Shown here one piece after another: positions 7,603 through 18,852 of a stretch of 64,000 bases of DNA. The notes beneath the pieces were generated by a model. The model had not been told where the DNA came from. It did not search any database and was given only the letters and a program-made list of their open reading frames with translations. Location of the stretch: assembly GCA_028707275.1 (NCBI GenBank), contig JAQTUP010000004.1, positions 1 through 64,000 on the forward strand, read 5' to 3'. Source of the DNA: Gallionella sp. (lineage in GTDB: Bacteria > Pseudomonadota > Gammaproteobacteria > Burkholderiales > Gallionellaceae). Made by a program: the position numbers and the translations under genes. How positions within the stretch are numbered: position 1 is the stretch's first letter; each line of letters begins with the position of its first letter.

Positions 7603-9249
7603 TCAGTTCAGCTGCTGTCCGTGTTCCCGCGTCGCGAAAAATTGCACCTTGGGCCAGCGCTCCTGAACCAGACGAAGATTCACGCCTGAATCGGCAAGAT
7701 AGGCATAATTTCCGTCCACATCTTTTGCCAGACGGCTCTGGTTGGCCTTGACGAACTCATTCAAATGAGCCGTATCAGGACAAGTCACCCAGCGCGCGGT
7801 ATGGATACCCGCACGTTCAAACACGGCATCCACCCCGTACTCGGCCTTGAGGCGGTGCTCGACCACTTCAAACTGCAACTGACCCACGGCGCCGATCAGC
7901 GGGTTGCTCGTGTCAACCAGAGGTTCGAATACCTGCACCGCGCCCTCTTCACCTAACTGGCGCAAGCCCTTTTGCAATTGTTTGGCCTTCATCGGGTCGC
8001 GCAGCCGCGCGCGGCTGAACAACTCAGGCGCAAAGTACGGGATGCCCTTGAAGGTCAGTGCCTCACCTTCTGTCAGGACATCGCCGATCTGCAACTGGCC
8101 GTGGTTGTGGACGCCGATAATGTCGCCCGCATAAGCCTCATCCATACGCGTGCGCTCATTCGCCATGAAGGTCACCGCATTGGCAAGCTTCATTTCCTTG
8201 CCGGTACGGCGATGTTTGACCTTCATGCCCGAACTGTAACGCCCCGAACACACGCGCATAAAAGCGATACGGTCGCGGTGATTCGGATCCATATTGGCCT
8301 GAATCTTGAAGACAAATCCGGTGAACGCGGGCTCGGTGGGCAACACCTGCCGCACATCGGTGGCACGCGGCAGAGGCGCTGGCGCCCAATCGACCAGTGC
8401 GCGCAATATTTCGCGCACGCCGAAGTTATTCACGCCTGAGCCGAAAAACACCGGTGATTGCTGGCCTTTGAGAAACTCGTCCAGATCGAATGAGGCGCCC
8501 GCCCCCATCACCAGCTCTGTTTCCTCACGCATGGTCTGCATCTCGGCAGGACACTGCTTCGCCAGCTGATCGATCTGGGCGCCTTGCAATGTCTCGACTT
8601 CCTGACCCGCCTTGGCTTCGCCTGGCAAAAAGCGCAGCACTTCATCGTTGAGCAGGTGATAGACGCCCTGAAAGCGCTTACCCATGCCGATAGGCCAGGT
8701 CACCGGGGCACATTTGATCTTCAGGACAGATTCAATCTCGTCCAGCACTTCCAGCGGTTCGCGCACTTCGCGATCCATCTTGTTGATGAAGGTGATGATC
8801 GGCGTGTTGCGCAAGCGGCACACTTCCAGCAGCTTGATGGTCTGCTCTTCCACGCCCTTGGCCGCATCGACCACCATCACCGCCGCATCCACGGCAGTCA
8901 GTACGCGATAGGTATCTTCCGAGAAATCCTGGTGACCCGGCGTATCGAGCAGGTTGATGACGCAATCGTCGTAGGTGAACTGCATCACCGAACTGGCGAC
9001 AGAAATACCGCGCTGTTTCTCGATTTCCAGCCAGTCTGAAGTCGCGTGACGCCCACTCTTGCGCGCTTTTACCGTCCCTGCCATCTGAATCGCGCCACCG
9101 AACAGCAACAGTTTTTCGGTGAGCGTAGTCTTACCCGCATCAGGGTGAGAGATGATCGCAAAAGTGCGGCGGCGTTTAACTTCGCGCACGATGCCATCCT
9201 GGCTGACAGGCTCATCACCGGTACGGATTTCTTCGGATACTTGAATCAT
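7603..9249 (-). CDS. prfC: Peptide chain release factor 3 (RF3)
   Basis: A translational GTPase that removes RF1/RF2 from the ribosome after peptide release. The G1 loop [15 protein letters not shown], the G3 motif [14 protein letters not shown] and NKMDRE (G4) are intact. The length is 548 aa, near the usual ~530. The ATG at 9249 is chosen (MIQVSEE) over an upstream in-frame start at 9282, which would add a hydrophobic leader absent from the family. It ends a few bases from the convergent end of the four-helix protein and lies downstream of the tRNA-Phe terminator. Confidence 0.96.
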   Translation of the reverse strand: MIQVSEEIRTGDEPVSQDGIVREVKRRRTFAIISHPDAGKTTLTEKLLLFGGAIQMAGTVKARKSGRHATSDWLEIEKQRGISVASSVMQFTYDDCVINLLDTPGHQDFSEDTYRVLTAVDAAVMVVDAAKGVEEQTIKLLEVCRLRNTPIITFINKMDREVREPLEVLDEIESVLKIKCAPVTWPIGMGKRFQGVYHLLNDEVLRFLPGEAKAGQEVETLQGAQIDQLAKQCPAEMQTMREETELVMGAGASFDLDEFLKGQQSPVFFGSGVNNFGVREILRALVDWAPAPLPRATDVRQVLPTEPAFTGFVFKIQANMDPNHRDRIAFMRVCSGRYSSGMKVKHRRTGKEMKLANAVTFMANERTRMDEAYAGDIIGVHNHGQLQIGDVLTEGEALTFKGIPYFAPELFSRARLRDPMKAKQLQKGLRQLGEEGAVQVFEPLVDTSNPLIGAVGQLQFEVVEHRLKAEYGVDAVFERAGIHTARWVTCPDTAHLNEFVKANQSRLAKDVDGNYAYLADSGVNLRLVQERWPKVQFFATREHGQQLN

Positions 9250-9267
9250 ATTTTTACACCATAATGC

Positions 9268-9299
9268 AAAAAGGCTCACCAAAATTTGGTAAGCCTTAA
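9268..9299 (-). terminator. Rho-independent terminator after tRNA-Phe
   Basis: A near-perfect inverted repeat AAGGCTtACCAAA / TTTGGTgAGCCTT (9271-9297), followed on the minus strand by TTTTT. It separates tRNA-Phe from prfC. Confidence 0.75.
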
Positions 9300-9352
9300 A
9301 TTAATTAATCAGAACTACCTGACTAATTTTGCGTGCTATCGCACGCCAAATT

Positions 9353-9428
9353 TGGTGGCCCGGGGCGGAATCGAACCACCGACACAAGGATTTTCAATCC
9401 TCTGCTCTACCGACTGAGCTACCAGGCC
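9353..9428 (-). tRNA. tRNA-Phe (GAA)
   Basis: 76 bases including an encoded CCA (9353-9355). On the minus strand the acceptor GGCCTGG pairs with CCGGGCC (one T-G wobble), the D arm is AGCTCAGTCGGTAGAGC, the anticodon loop reads TTGAAAA with anticodon GAA, and the T arm contains GGTTCGATTCC. Confidence 0.97.
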
Positions 9429-9482
9429 ATTTGCAACATTTTCGCAGAAACTTTGTTACACATCATCCCTTGCGAGTCGCGC

Positions 9483-9510
9483 ATTATACCCACTTTTTTT
9501 AGATACGCAA
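9483..9510 (-). promoter_or_regulatory. tRNA-Phe promoter
   Basis: Minus strand: TTGCGT (9505-9510), a 16-base spacer and TATAAT (9483-9488), with a GCGC discriminator as in stringently controlled stable-RNA promoters. The tRNA 5' end is about 55 bases downstream. Confidence 0.7.
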
Positions 9511-9514
9511 TACA

Positions 9515-9541
9515 AATAACAAACCCCGCGTGAGCGGGGTT
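9515..9541 (-). terminator. Terminator of groES-groEL
   Basis: Stem AACCCCGC / GCGGGGTT with a TCAC loop (9522-9541), followed on the minus strand by a T-rich stretch. It begins about 55 bases after the groEL stop. Confidence 0.8.
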
Positions 9542-9596
9542 GTTATTGGTCAAACAAACCTCTTTCAGAAAGCGGCGACAAGTCGCCGCACTCTTA

Positions 9597-11387
<1,791 letters not shown>

Positions 11388-11678
11388 TTAGGCTTCGACT
11401 ACGCCGATGATGTCATCTTCGCGCATGGTCATGTATTCCTGGCCGTCCATCTTGAAAGCCTGACCTGCATATTTGCCGAACAGAACGCGGTCGCCCACCT
11501 TGACAGTCATCGCTTGCAAACGACCGTCGTCTCCAACTTTACCATTGCCCACGGCGATGATTTCGCCCTGATCCGGCTTTTCGGTTGCTGCATCTGGAAT
11601 CACGATACCAGAAGCGGTTTTACGCTCTTCTTCCATACGCTTGACGATGACGCGATCGTTCAAAGGACGAATCTTCAT
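11388..11678 (-). CDS. groES: Co-chaperonin GroES (Hsp10)
   Basis: A 96-aa lid subunit of the GroEL folding chamber. [14 protein letters not shown] at the start, the mobile-loop region with GIVIPD and the C-terminal [11 protein letters not shown] are typical. An AGGAGA-type ribosome site precedes the ATG. It is transcribed from an RpoH-type promoter at 11754-11785. Confidence 0.98.
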   Translation of the reverse strand: MKIRPLNDRVIVKRMEEERKTASGIVIPDAATEKPDQGEIIAVGNGKVGDDGRLQAMTVKVGDRVLFGKYAGQAFKMDGQEYMTMREDDIIGVVEA

Positions 11679-11753
11679 ATTTATATCTCCTGAATCAATG
11701 AATTAAATTAAATGCGAGAGGTGAAGCATGAGATGCTCCGCCCGCAAGCGCTA

Positions 11754-11785
11754 ACAATGGGGATAGCGGCCTGCAATTTCAAGGG
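11754..11785 (-). promoter_or_regulatory. RpoH (sigma32) heat-shock promoter of groES-groEL
   Basis: Minus strand: CCCTTGAAA (11777-11785), a 14-base spacer and CCCCATTGT (11754-11762), almost the full sigma32 consensus. No CIRCE inverted repeat (TTAGCACTC-N9-GAGTGCTAA) is seen, so control appears to be RpoH-only. Confidence 0.85.
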
Positions 11786-11797
11786 CGGAGGTCAAAT

Positions 11798-13048
11798 TTA
11801 TTTTCTTGCAGGCAGTGCGATCTTATTGTCTTTACTGAACTGATAATCTTTAAAGATATGCTCGGTGCTCAAGATTTGATACGTTCCATCTTCATTGCGA
11901 TGCGAGGTGTCTTTCAGACGGTAGACATAATGACCGCAGGTCCACAGATCATAGTTGCGCATGTGAGTACACAGACAAGTCTTGTCCAGCACGGAGATTT
12001 TTTTCGCATCAGGATTAGCTTCAACAACGCGGTTGTAAGCGTCAATATAGCCACAGCGACCGTTGCCGTCGAGCACGTAACCGAACGCCTCGCAATTCGG
12101 ACGAATACCTGAGCCGATGGCAGGACAGCCCTTGATCATGCGCATCGGATAACCCGTCGGCGACAAGGTATTCACCTCGATGTCCGCTTCGCTGGCCTTG
12201 AAATACTCCTGCTGTATCTTTTCAGGAATTCCGCATTCCCGGGCTACGGTAAAGCGCGTCGCAACCTGCACGGCAGATGAACCCGTTTCCAGATAACTGA
12301 CCGCATCGCTGCCGGTAAAAATACCTCCGGCCGGAATCACCGGAATATCCAGCTGTTCATTTTTCAGGAACTGAATGACTTCCGCAACAATGGTGCGCAG
12401 ATCATATTGCGCCCAGTCCATGCCGAAACCCAGATGACCGCCGGCCAGCGGGCCTTCCACCACGATATAGTCAGGCAAACGGTCGGTTTTGACATTCTTG
12501 CGCAAAAACAACTGCAATGCGCGCACGGAAGAAACGATGATGCCCAGCTTGGCATCGCGAAAGCGCGGGTGATCCTGCATCATGGCAAATGAGCCCAGAT
12601 GCAGTCCGGCTGCCAGCGTGATGCCATCAATACCTTCGTCCAGCGCGGTCAGCATGCGGGTGCGCAGTGTTTCGCGCGGCGCATTCATGGTCAGTTTTTC
12701 CATGCAGTTGATGAAGACCATCCCGTCGCCGCGTTTGGCTTCCATGGTGTGTCGAACATGCAGGCGCGATGCTTCGGCAACCTGTTCCAGATCGAATTTC
12801 ACGATGGATTTATCGGCCTTCAGAATGTTCAGTTTGTACTGCTTCTGTTTTTCGCTGACAAATTTAGTCTTGTAACGTTTATCCGTCACAGTCGGCAGCA
12901 TCGCATCGGAAATATGACCGACCCCGCCCAGGCGAGCCGCTTCCAGCGCCAGTTCAGCGGTAGAAATATCTACCCCCATACCGCCGATCATAATCGGCAC
13001 TAATTCGCGCTTCCCGAAACGCAGGCGAAAATCATCTACACATTTCAT
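11798..13048 (-). CDS. Nitronate monooxygenase/FabK-like flavoprotein with Cys-rich C-terminus
   Basis: A 416-aa TIM-barrel flavin enzyme of the nitronate monooxygenase family. The N-terminal PIMIGGMG, central VVEGPLAGGHLG and VIPAGGIF and following GSSAVQVATRF match the FMN-binding barrel. Usual members have about 320-360 residues. This one has a C-terminal extension (from about 320) with several Cys: KGCPAIGSG, PNCEAFG, RCGYID, KTCLCTH and TCGHYVY. That suggests a metal or iron-sulfur site. A strong GGAGGAGGG ribosome site precedes the ATG. The true substrate cannot be told from sequence. It lies divergently from bioA. Confidence 0.8.
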   Translation of the reverse strand: MKCVDDFRLRFGKRELVPIMIGGMGVDISTAELALEAARLGGVGHISDAMLPTVTDKRYKTKFVSEKQKQYKLNILKADKSIVKFDLEQVAEASRLHVRHTMEAKRGDGMVFINCMEKLTMNAPRETLRTRMLTALDEGIDGITLAAGLHLGSFAMMQDHPRFRDAKLGIIVSSVRALQLFLRKNVKTDRLPDYIVVEGPLAGGHLGFGMDWAQYDLRTIVAEVIQFLKNEQLDIPVIPAGGIFTGSDAVSYLETGSSAVQVATRFTVARECGIPEKIQQEYFKASEADIEVNTLSPTGYPMRMIKGCPAIGSGIRPNCEAFGYVLDGNGRCGYIDAYNRVVEANPDAKKISVLDKTCLCTHMRNYDLWTCGHYVYRLKDTSHRNEDGTYQILSTEHIFKDYQFSKDNKIALPARK

Positions 13049-13279
13049 TGCTACCCTCCTCCAGCTGTCGTCCTTAAATTCTAAAAATCAGGGCGTTATC
13101 AGTAATTATATTAAATGCTCGCAAGATGCCAAGGATGCCACAGTTGGAGCAATACTCAAAGCAAAGCCGACATTGTCATCAATGACATTGCCATAAAAAC
13201 TTGCTTTTCCAGCGATTACACCGCGCAGACTGACGACTTAACTTTCGTTCAGGCGTCAAAAATTCGTTATGATTCACAG

Positions 13280-14608
13280 ATGCAAAAAATAAACCGAACC
13301 AATGCCCGCCTGATCGAGCGCAGCCTGTCCGCCGTATGGCATCCTTGCTCGCAGATGAAACATTACCAGACATTTGCGCTGATGCCGATTGCTCGCGGCA
13401 AAGACGCATGGCTTTATGACTATGACGGAAAAAGATATTTAGACGCGGTCAGCTCGTGGTGGGTAAATTTATTTGGTCACAGCAACCCGCGCATCAATGC
13501 GGCTCTGCGTGACCAGCTGGAAACGCTGGAGCACGTGATGCTGGCGGGGTTCACCCATGAACCCGTAATCGAACTCTCCGAACGACTGCGCGATTTAGCC
13601 CCGCCAGGCCTCGGGCACTGTTTCTATGGTTCGGACGGCGCATCGGCCACAGAAATCGCGCTCAAGATGAGCGCACACTACTGGCGCAATACCGGCCATC
13701 CGGGCAAGTGCCAGTTTATAAGTTTGCAAAACAGCTATCACGGCGAGACGATAGGCGCGCTGTCAGTGACCGATGTTGCCCTGTTCCGCGACGCCTATTC
13801 CCCGCTTATCCGGCAACAGGCGACGGTCGTGAGCCCCGATTCTCGCAACGCGGAACCCGGGGAGACGAGCGAAGCTTTTGCCATACGCTGCGCAAAAGCA
13901 CTGGAAACACATTTGCAAAGACACCATGCAATACTTGCCGCCTTCATCATCGAGCCGCTGGTGCAAGGCGCTGCAGGCATGGCGATGTATCACCCGGTTT
14001 ATCTCGAACGCGCGAGAGAGCTTTGCAACAAATATGAAGTACACCTGATTGCCGATGAGATTGCGGTCGGCATGGGAAGAACCGGGACGATGTTCGGCTG
14101 CGAACAGGGAAAAATAACCCCGGACTTCCTGCTGCTCTCCAAAGGCATCACCGGCGGCTACCTACCTTTATCTGTCGTGATGACGACAGATCAGATCTAT
14201 CAGGCCTTCTATTCGGACGAGACCGCGCGCGGCTTCTTGCATTCGCATTCCTACACCGGCAATCCGCTGGCCTGCCGCGCAGCACTGGCCACACTGGATA
14301 TTTTTGCACAGGACGACATTTTGGCCGCCAACCGGCACAAGGCCGCCTGGCTGAACAATATCGCGCATCCGCTGCGCGAGCTGCCGTGCGTACGAAACTG
14401 GCGCAACACCGGCATGATATGGGCGTTCGAAGTGGATACACCGCACCCGGACTTTGCACAACGTTGCTTTCATCTGGGCTTGCAGCATGAACTGCTGTTG
14501 CGCCCGATGGGGAAAACCGTGTACTTCATGCCGCCTTACATCCTCTCCGAGGAGGAAATTCAGCTTCTGGTCGGGCGAACACGCGCAATCATCGACGAGC
14601 TGACATGA
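13280..14608 (+). CDS. bioA: Adenosylmethionine-8-amino-7-oxononanoate aminotransferase BioA
   Basis: A PLP enzyme of biotin synthesis that converts KAPA to DAPA with S-adenosylmethionine as amino donor. Diagnostic pieces are YLDAVSSWWVNLFGH, YHGETIGALSVTD, ADEIAVGMGRTG and the PLP lysine in LLLSKGITGGYLPLS. From the ATG at 13280 the product is 442 aa, typical for BioA; the frame stays open upstream to 13115 but that part does not look like the family. No other bio gene is in the window. The stop overlaps the dacB start by 4 bases (ATGA). Confidence 0.95.
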   Translation: MQKINRTNARLIERSLSAVWHPCSQMKHYQTFALMPIARGKDAWLYDYDGKRYLDAVSSWWVNLFGHSNPRINAALRDQLETLEHVMLAGFTHEPVIELSERLRDLAPPGLGHCFYGSDGASATEIALKMSAHYWRNTGHPGKCQFISLQNSYHGETIGALSVTDVALFRDAYSPLIRQQATVVSPDSRNAEPGETSEAFAIRCAKALETHLQRHHAILAAFIIEPLVQGAAGMAMYHPVYLERARELCNKYEVHLIADEIAVGMGRTGTMFGCEQGKITPDFLLLSKGITGGYLPLSVVMTTDQIYQAFYSDETARGFLHSHSYTGNPLACRAALATLDIFAQDDILAANRHKAAWLNNIAHPLRELPCVRNWRNTGMIWAFEVDTPHPDFAQRCFHLGLQHELLLRPMGKTVYFMPPYILSEEEIQLLVGRTRAIIDELT

Positions 14609-16023
14609 AATCCGCACTCGGCATCATCTTGTTGCATGCCTGGCTCATCGCCTCCTTTACAGCACTGGCCATCCCTCTGCCGCCCACCGTTGTCCAGCAA
14701 TTGAGAAAGGCCAACATCCCGACCAAGGCCATCGCCATTGAAATACGCGAGGCGGATAAATCATCGCCGCTCATCAGCCTCAACGGTCGGCAAAGTATGA
14801 ACCCGGCGTCAACCATGAAACTGCTCACCACCTATGCCGGCCTGGAGATACTGGGGCCTGCGTATCGCTGGAAGACTGAAGCCTATCTCGATGGCCGACT
14901 GGTGGACGGGGTTTTATACGGCAATGTTATTTTCAAAGGGTACGGCGATCCTAAGCTGACCATCGAGGAATTCTGGTTGTGGCTGCGCGAATTGCGTCAA
15001 CGCGGCTTGCGCGAGATTCGCGGCGACATCGTGCTCGATGGCAGTTTTTTTCCTGCCATCAACCATGACCCGGCAGCATTTGACAACAAACCGACCCGCG
15101 CCTACAACGTCGGAGCGAACGCACTTCTTCTCAATTTAAACGCCATGCATTTGCGTCTGCTGCCCGAAAACGCAAAGGTCACCGCGCTGCTGGAGCCCGA
15201 ACTGTACGGCTACCCGCTCGTCAACCGGATTACGGTGTCAGCCAGTTTGCCCTGCAACGAAGAGGACGCTTACCAGTCGCGCCTTGAAGGGCATAGCATC
15301 GTGCTCGAAGGACAGATTCCCGCTCTGTGCGGCGAAGCGCATGACTATTTTTCACTGCTGACGCCCGATGAGTATTTTTTTTCCGTATTCGCCGCACTGT
15401 GGCACGAACTCGGAGGACAGGTGACAGGCAGTGTCCGGCAGGGCAAATACACCGGCCCTCAACCCGCGTTTTCCACCCACCTCTCACCGCCCTTGTCGGA
15501 AGTGATACGTGACATCAACAAATTCAGCAACAACACCATGGCGCGCCAGCTGTTCCTGACGCTGGGTTCCTCAGGGGGGGAGAGTGCAGAACTCGCGGGC
15601 GCCCCCCTGTCCATCGAACGCAGTGTGCAGACCCTGCATCAATGGCTGGAACAACATCAGCTGCAATTTTCCGGGCTGGTACTGGAAAACGGCGCGGGTT
15701 TGTCGCGCACTGAGCGCATCAGCGCACAAAACCTGGCTCACATACTGCAACTCGCGGCGAGCGGCCCGTTCGCCGCCGAGCTGGAAGCCTCCTTGCCTAT
15801 CCTGGGCATGGACGGCACGGTAAAGGGGCGCTTTAAAGGAAGCCCGATCGCAGGCTACGCCCACCTCAAGACAGGATCGCTCGAAGGCGTCAAATCCATC
15901 GCCGGCTACATCCATTCCAGGAGCGGCAAGAAGTGGATCGTCGTGTTTTTCATCAACCATCCCAACGCCAGACACGGACAGGCCGCGCAGGACGCACTGA
16001 TAGAGTGGGTGCAAGCGCAGTGA
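14605..16023 (+). CDS. dacB: D-alanyl-D-alanine carboxypeptidase/endopeptidase (PBP4, DacB)
   Basis: A 472-aa periplasmic class C penicillin-binding protein that trims or cleaves peptidoglycan cross-links. It has an N-terminal signal peptide (about 1-22), the catalytic PASTMK (SxxK), NKFSNNTMARQ (SxN) and LKTGSLEG (KTG). The large insert between SxxK and SxN is the usual DacB domain. It is coupled to bioA by an ATGA overlap although their roles are unrelated. Followed by a repeat-rich gene-poor stretch. Confidence 0.94.
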   Translation: MKSALGIILLHAWLIASFTALAIPLPPTVVQQLRKANIPTKAIAIEIREADKSSPLISLNGRQSMNPASTMKLLTTYAGLEILGPAYRWKTEAYLDGRLVDGVLYGNVIFKGYGDPKLTIEEFWLWLRELRQRGLREIRGDIVLDGSFFPAINHDPAAFDNKPTRAYNVGANALLLNLNAMHLRLLPENAKVTALLEPELYGYPLVNRITVSASLPCNEEDAYQSRLEGHSIVLEGQIPALCGEAHDYFSLLTPDEYFFSVFAALWHELGGQVTGSVRQGKYTGPQPAFSTHLSPPLSEVIRDINKFSNNTMARQLFLTLGSSGGESAELAGAPLSIERSVQTLHQWLEQHQLQFSGLVLENGAGLSRTERISAQNLAHILQLAASGPFAAELEASLPILGMDGTVKGRFKGSPIAGYAHLKTGSLEGVKSIAGYIHSRSGKKWIVVFFINHPNARHGQAAQDALIEWVQAQ

Positions 16024-16377
16024 GGCCGGGGTTGCCCGGCAGCAAGCTACTTTTCTTGTCTTGCCAAGAAAAGTAGCCCAAAGAAATCGCCCCCGGTTTG
16101 CCGTCCCTACGGGATACCCTGCGTTGCTCGACAGGTCAGGCGGCTGCGGAACTCGCGCTATGCGCTCAGACAGTCCTCGCCGAAATCTCCTGACCAGTCT
16201 GCGCTACTCGGCGGCGCACAGGGGATGCAACTGACACGCCAAGATTATCCCCAAAAATTAATTTTATGGCCCATCAGGCCGGATTTTTAAAAGCTTGTGA
16301 GTAACATCCATCCAGAACTTTATACCAAGCAACTTACGTTGGGCGTAAAAACCAAACAGAACTGGTATGATCCCCGC
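16024..16377. other. Gene-free repeat-like stretch after dacB
   Basis: No convincing ORF. It begins with a perfect 13-base inverted repeat (16046-16077) and continues with a GC-rich segment (TCGCCCCCGGTTTGCCG through CTCGGCGGCGCACAGGGG) that resembles, from memory, dispersed intergenic repeats of other Betaproteobacteria. No second copy was found in this window, so that remains unproven. Confidence 0.4.
16046..16077. repeat. Perfect 13-bp inverted repeat after dacB
   Basis: GCTACTTTTCTTG (16046-16058) and CAAGAAAAGTAGC (16065-16077) flank a 6-base loop. It lies about 20 bases past the dacB stop. There is no T-run directly after it, so it is not a classical terminator but may slow or stop transcription. 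Confidence 0.7.
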
Positions 16378-16482
16378 ATGTCTCCAACCGTATTTCGTGA
16401 AGGTGCATTTTTTCGCGCGAAGCGGGTTAACGTTCATGTCGCTCACACTGATGGCGAGGTTCTGGCTGAAACCTGGGATTAA
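16378..16482 (+). pseudogene. Remnant of a DUF4160-type gene
   Basis: Reads MSPTVFREG, then FFRAKRVNVHVAHTDGEV, then stops at residue 34. The start and the VHVxHxDGE block match my memory of DUF4160 proteins (often paired with DUF2442 in toxin-antitoxin-like loci), but the segment between them is shortened and everything after the first ~35 residues is missing. No DUF2442 partner follows. Best read as a decayed or internally deleted gene. Confidence 0.5.
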
Positions 16483-16540
16483 ATCAGTCCAGCCGACGCG
16501 CTAACACGCGCAGCTGAATTCAAACGTCACTACCTCATTA

Positions 16541-16573
16541 GCCCAACCTTGCCCCCGGTGCGCCGCTGAAGAT
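16541..16573 (+). repeat. 33-bp direct repeat, copy 1
   Basis: Begins GCCCAACCTTGCCCCCGG. It matches 17092-17124 at 30 of 33 positions. The two copies are 551 bases apart and flank the small membrane-protein ORF. The second copy continues into a hairpin; this one does not. Confidence 0.8.
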
Positions 16574-16638
16574 ATTCCGCCAACGAAGTGAACATGGTCT
16601 GGCCATAATCTCGTTTATTTTATGGTTTTGCGTTGGTG

Positions 16639-16662
16639 GTTTCAGTTTCAGTTTCAGTTTCA
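16639..16662 (+). repeat. Tandem hexamer GTTTCA x4
   Basis: Four perfect GTTTCA units in the spacer upstream of the small membrane-protein ORF. A simple-sequence tract that could change copy number by slippage. Confidence 0.9.
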
Positions 16663-16742
16663 AATGTAACATTAGCTCAAAAGCTATAAAATAAAGGCCT
16701 GCCCCCGATAATACGGAGCATTTGGAGCAAACTTACACCACA

Positions 16743-17066
16743 ATGTTTAAATTTCCCTCCGCGTTACTATGGCTTCCGATCTTGGCCAACGGCTATGTTG
16801 CAGCCATGATTTCCGAGTTTGCCTGGAAAAGAGCGAATGGTATTTTTGAGGCGCAGGCGGATTTTGAACTCGCAATGCTTATTGCCGCGATCAGCCTTCC
16901 AATCTCGGGCGTTTTTGTTGTTGGTTTAACTGTCTGGGCGGTTTTGCGCTTCGCTGTCCGGCGTTCCGTGAGCTCCCAGATTTCCATTGGCCCACTCGCC
17001 GTATCGGCGTTGAACATCGCGGCGCCTTTTCTGCTGTGGTTGTCCCTCAAGTGGATTGTCAGGTGA
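16743..17066 (+). CDS. Small hypothetical membrane protein (107 aa)
   Basis: Three hydrophobic helices (about residues 5-22, 40-65 and 85-104) with little sequence between them. I do not recognise the family. The start is uncertain: ATG 16743 is listed, but TTG 16722 would add seven residues and neither has a well-spaced ribosome site. The ORF is bracketed by 33-bp direct repeats, the downstream one forming an attC-like hairpin 25 bases after the stop. That arrangement resembles a gene cassette. Confidence 0.5.
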   Translation: MFKFPSALLWLPILANGYVAAMISEFAWKRANGIFEAQADFELAMLIAAISLPISGVFVVGLTVWAVLRFAVRRSVSSQISIGPLAVSALNIAAPFLLWLSLKWIVR

Positions 17067-17091
17067 GCCAAGTCGAGTTCCCGCTACCCCA

Positions 17092-17167
17092 GCTCAACCT
17101 TGCACCCGGTGCGCCGCCGAAGATTGCCTGTATACAGGCAGAAAGGCAAACAGCGGTGCAGTTGGGC
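17092..17167 (+). repeat. attC-like hairpin downstream of the membrane-protein ORF
   Basis: Starts GCTCAAC (fits RYYYAAC) and ends GTTGGGC (fits GTTRRRY), 76 bases in all. The outer boxes pair with one T-G mismatch, and the adjoining TGCACC (17101-17106) pairs with GGTGCA (17155-17160). Two extra bases lie only on the left arm. Canonical attC sites have an unpaired spacer between the R and L boxes, which is absent here, and no integrase is in the window. Confidence 0.35.
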
Positions 17168-17339
17168 GAGGATTGTTTGAGCAGCCGCGCAGCGTGCGAG
17201 TAGCTCACTCGCTTGTTTGTGGAATATCGAGGGCATGCCGCCAGCTTGTACACAGGCTGACGGCACGGCAAACCCTGCCTGCGGCAGGCAGGCGGGGTCG
17301 CCAGCAGCCGGGCAACCCCCCGCGAAGTTGATGTTGCCT

Positions 17340-17370
17340 GTTCATGCTTCGACGAGCTCAGCACGAACGG
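17340..17370. repeat. Palindromic element (TTCGACGAGCTCAGCACGAAC type)
   Basis: Arms GTTC-TGCT and AGCA-GAAC enclose TCGACGAGCTC. The core recalls a very widespread bacterial intergenic palindrome of the TTCGACAAGCTCAG type. It ends six bases from the ubiD stop and may serve as its terminator. Confidence 0.6.
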
Positions 17371-17375
17371 TCAAT

Positions 17376-18839
17376 TTATAAGCCCAGCTCGCCCCACATC
17401 GCATCTACGCGCGCCTTGGTCGCGGCATCCATGACTATCGGCGTACCCCATTCCCGCAGCGTCTCACCCGGCCATTTGTTGGTCGCATCCAGCCCCATCT
17501 TGCCGCCCAGACCCGACACGGGACTGGCGAAATCCAGATAATCGATCGGCGTGTTTTCGACCAGCAAGGTGTCTCGCACCGGATCCATGCGGGTGGTAAT
17601 CGCCCAGATCACTTCCTGCCAGTTGCGAATATCGACATCCTCGTCCACCACCACGATGAACTTGGTGTACATGAACTGGCGAAGATAGGACCAGATGCCG
17701 AACATGACGCGTTTGGCGTGACCTGCGTATTGTTTCTTTATCGACACGATCGCCATGCGATAGCTGCAACCTTCCGGCGGCAGATAAAAGTCGACAATTT
17801 CCGGGAACTGTTTTTGCAGCAGCGGCACGAACACTTCGTTGAGCGCAACGCCCAGCATCGCCGGTTCATCAGGCGGCTTTCCCGTGTAAGTTGAATGATA
17901 GATAGCATCGCGCCGCATCGTGATGCGCTCTATGGTGAACACGGGAAAGCTGTCTTGTTCGTTGTAATAGCCGGTATGGTCGCCGTAAGGCCCTTCCATC
18001 GCCATCTCACCGGGATGAATCACGCCTTCGAGCACAATCTCAGAGGAGGCGGGCACCTGCAGATCGCTGCCCAGACATTTCACCAGCTCGGTCTTCGAGC
18101 CTCTTAACAAACCGGCGAACTGGTATTCGGACAGGCTGTCGGGCACCGGGGTGACCGCACCCAGTATGGTCGCGGGATCTGCCCCGATCACCACCGCCAC
18201 AGGAAAGGGCACGCCGGGATGCTTCAGACAATGATCGCGAAAATCCAGCGCGCCGCCGCGATGCGCCAGCCAGCGCATGATGACCTTGTCGGGTGCGACC
18301 ACCTGCTGGCGATAGATACCCAGATTCTGGCGCGTTTTTTCAGGGCCTTTTGTCACCACCAGTCCCCAGGTGATCAGCGGCGCAATGTCCCCGGGCCAGC
18401 AGTGCTGGATCGGCAACTTACCCAGATCCACGTCGGCGCCCTCCCATACCACGTCCTGGCAGGGCGCGCGGGAGAGCACTTTCGGCGACATGTTCATCAC
18501 CTGCTTCAATACCGGCCATTTATCCCACGCATCCTTCAGCCCGCGAGGCGGCTCGGGTTCTTTCAGATAGGCCAGCAGACGGCCGACTTCGCGCAGCGCC
18601 ACAACAGATTCTTCACCCATACCCAGCGCCACGCGGCGCGGCGTGCCGAACAGGTTGGCCAGCACGGGCATGCTGTGTCCTGCCACATTCTCAAACAGAA
18701 TCGCGGGTCCTTGTGCGCGCAACACGCGGTCACAGATTTCCGTCATTTCCAGATGCGTAGAGACCGGGACGCTGATGCGTTTGAGCTCGCCGATTTTTTC
18801 CAGCTGCGCGATAAAATCGCGAAGATCTTTATATTTCAT
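17376..18839 (-). CDS. ubiD: 4-hydroxy-3-polyprenylbenzoate decarboxylase UbiD
   Basis: A 487-aa prenylated-FMN-dependent decarboxylase of ubiquinone synthesis, acting after UbiA. The N-terminal [20 protein letters not shown] and the internal [26 protein letters not shown] and [14 protein letters not shown] blocks are characteristic. The start is ATG 18839; the frame is open further up to 18884, but that part is translated heptamer repeat. The UbiX partner that makes prenyl-FMN is not in the window. A period-7 repeat array separates it from the upstream acyltransferase genes. Confidence 0.96.
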   Translation of the reverse strand: MKYKDLRDFIAQLEKIGELKRISVPVSTHLEMTEICDRVLRAQGPAILFENVAGHSMPVLANLFGTPRRVALGMGEESVVALREVGRLLAYLKEPEPPRGLKDAWDKWPVLKQVMNMSPKVLSRAPCQDVVWEGADVDLGKLPIQHCWPGDIAPLITWGLVVTKGPEKTRQNLGIYRQQVVAPDKVIMRWLAHRGGALDFRDHCLKHPGVPFPVAVVIGADPATILGAVTPVPDSLSEYQFAGLLRGSKTELVKCLGSDLQVPASSEIVLEGVIHPGEMAMEGPYGDHTGYYNEQDSFPVFTIERITMRRDAIYHSTYTGKPPDEPAMLGVALNEVFVPLLQKQFPEIVDFYLPPEGCSYRMAIVSIKKQYAGHAKRVMFGIWSYLRQFMYTKFIVVVDEDVDIRNWQEVIWAITTRMDPVRDTLLVENTPIDYLDFASPVSGLGGKMGLDATNKWPGETLREWGTPIVMDAATKARVDAMWGELGL

Positions 18840-18852
18840 TTTTTCCCTTGAA

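Larger units (their letters stand above)
17067..17375. other. Gene-free palindrome-rich spacer before the ubiD 3' end
   Basis: No supported gene. It holds an attC-like hairpin (17092-17167), the perfect 16-bp palindrome TGCCTGTATACAGGCA (17125-17140), the palindrome CCTGCCTGCGGCAGGCAGG (17274-17292) and a palindromic element at 17340-17370. Such density suggests a landing area for small repeats. Confidence 0.6.

Noticed and set aside
11679-11797. CIRCE/HrcA operator before groES
   Set aside because: No TTAGCACTC-N9-GAGTGCTAA is present. The sigma32 promoter explains heat control.
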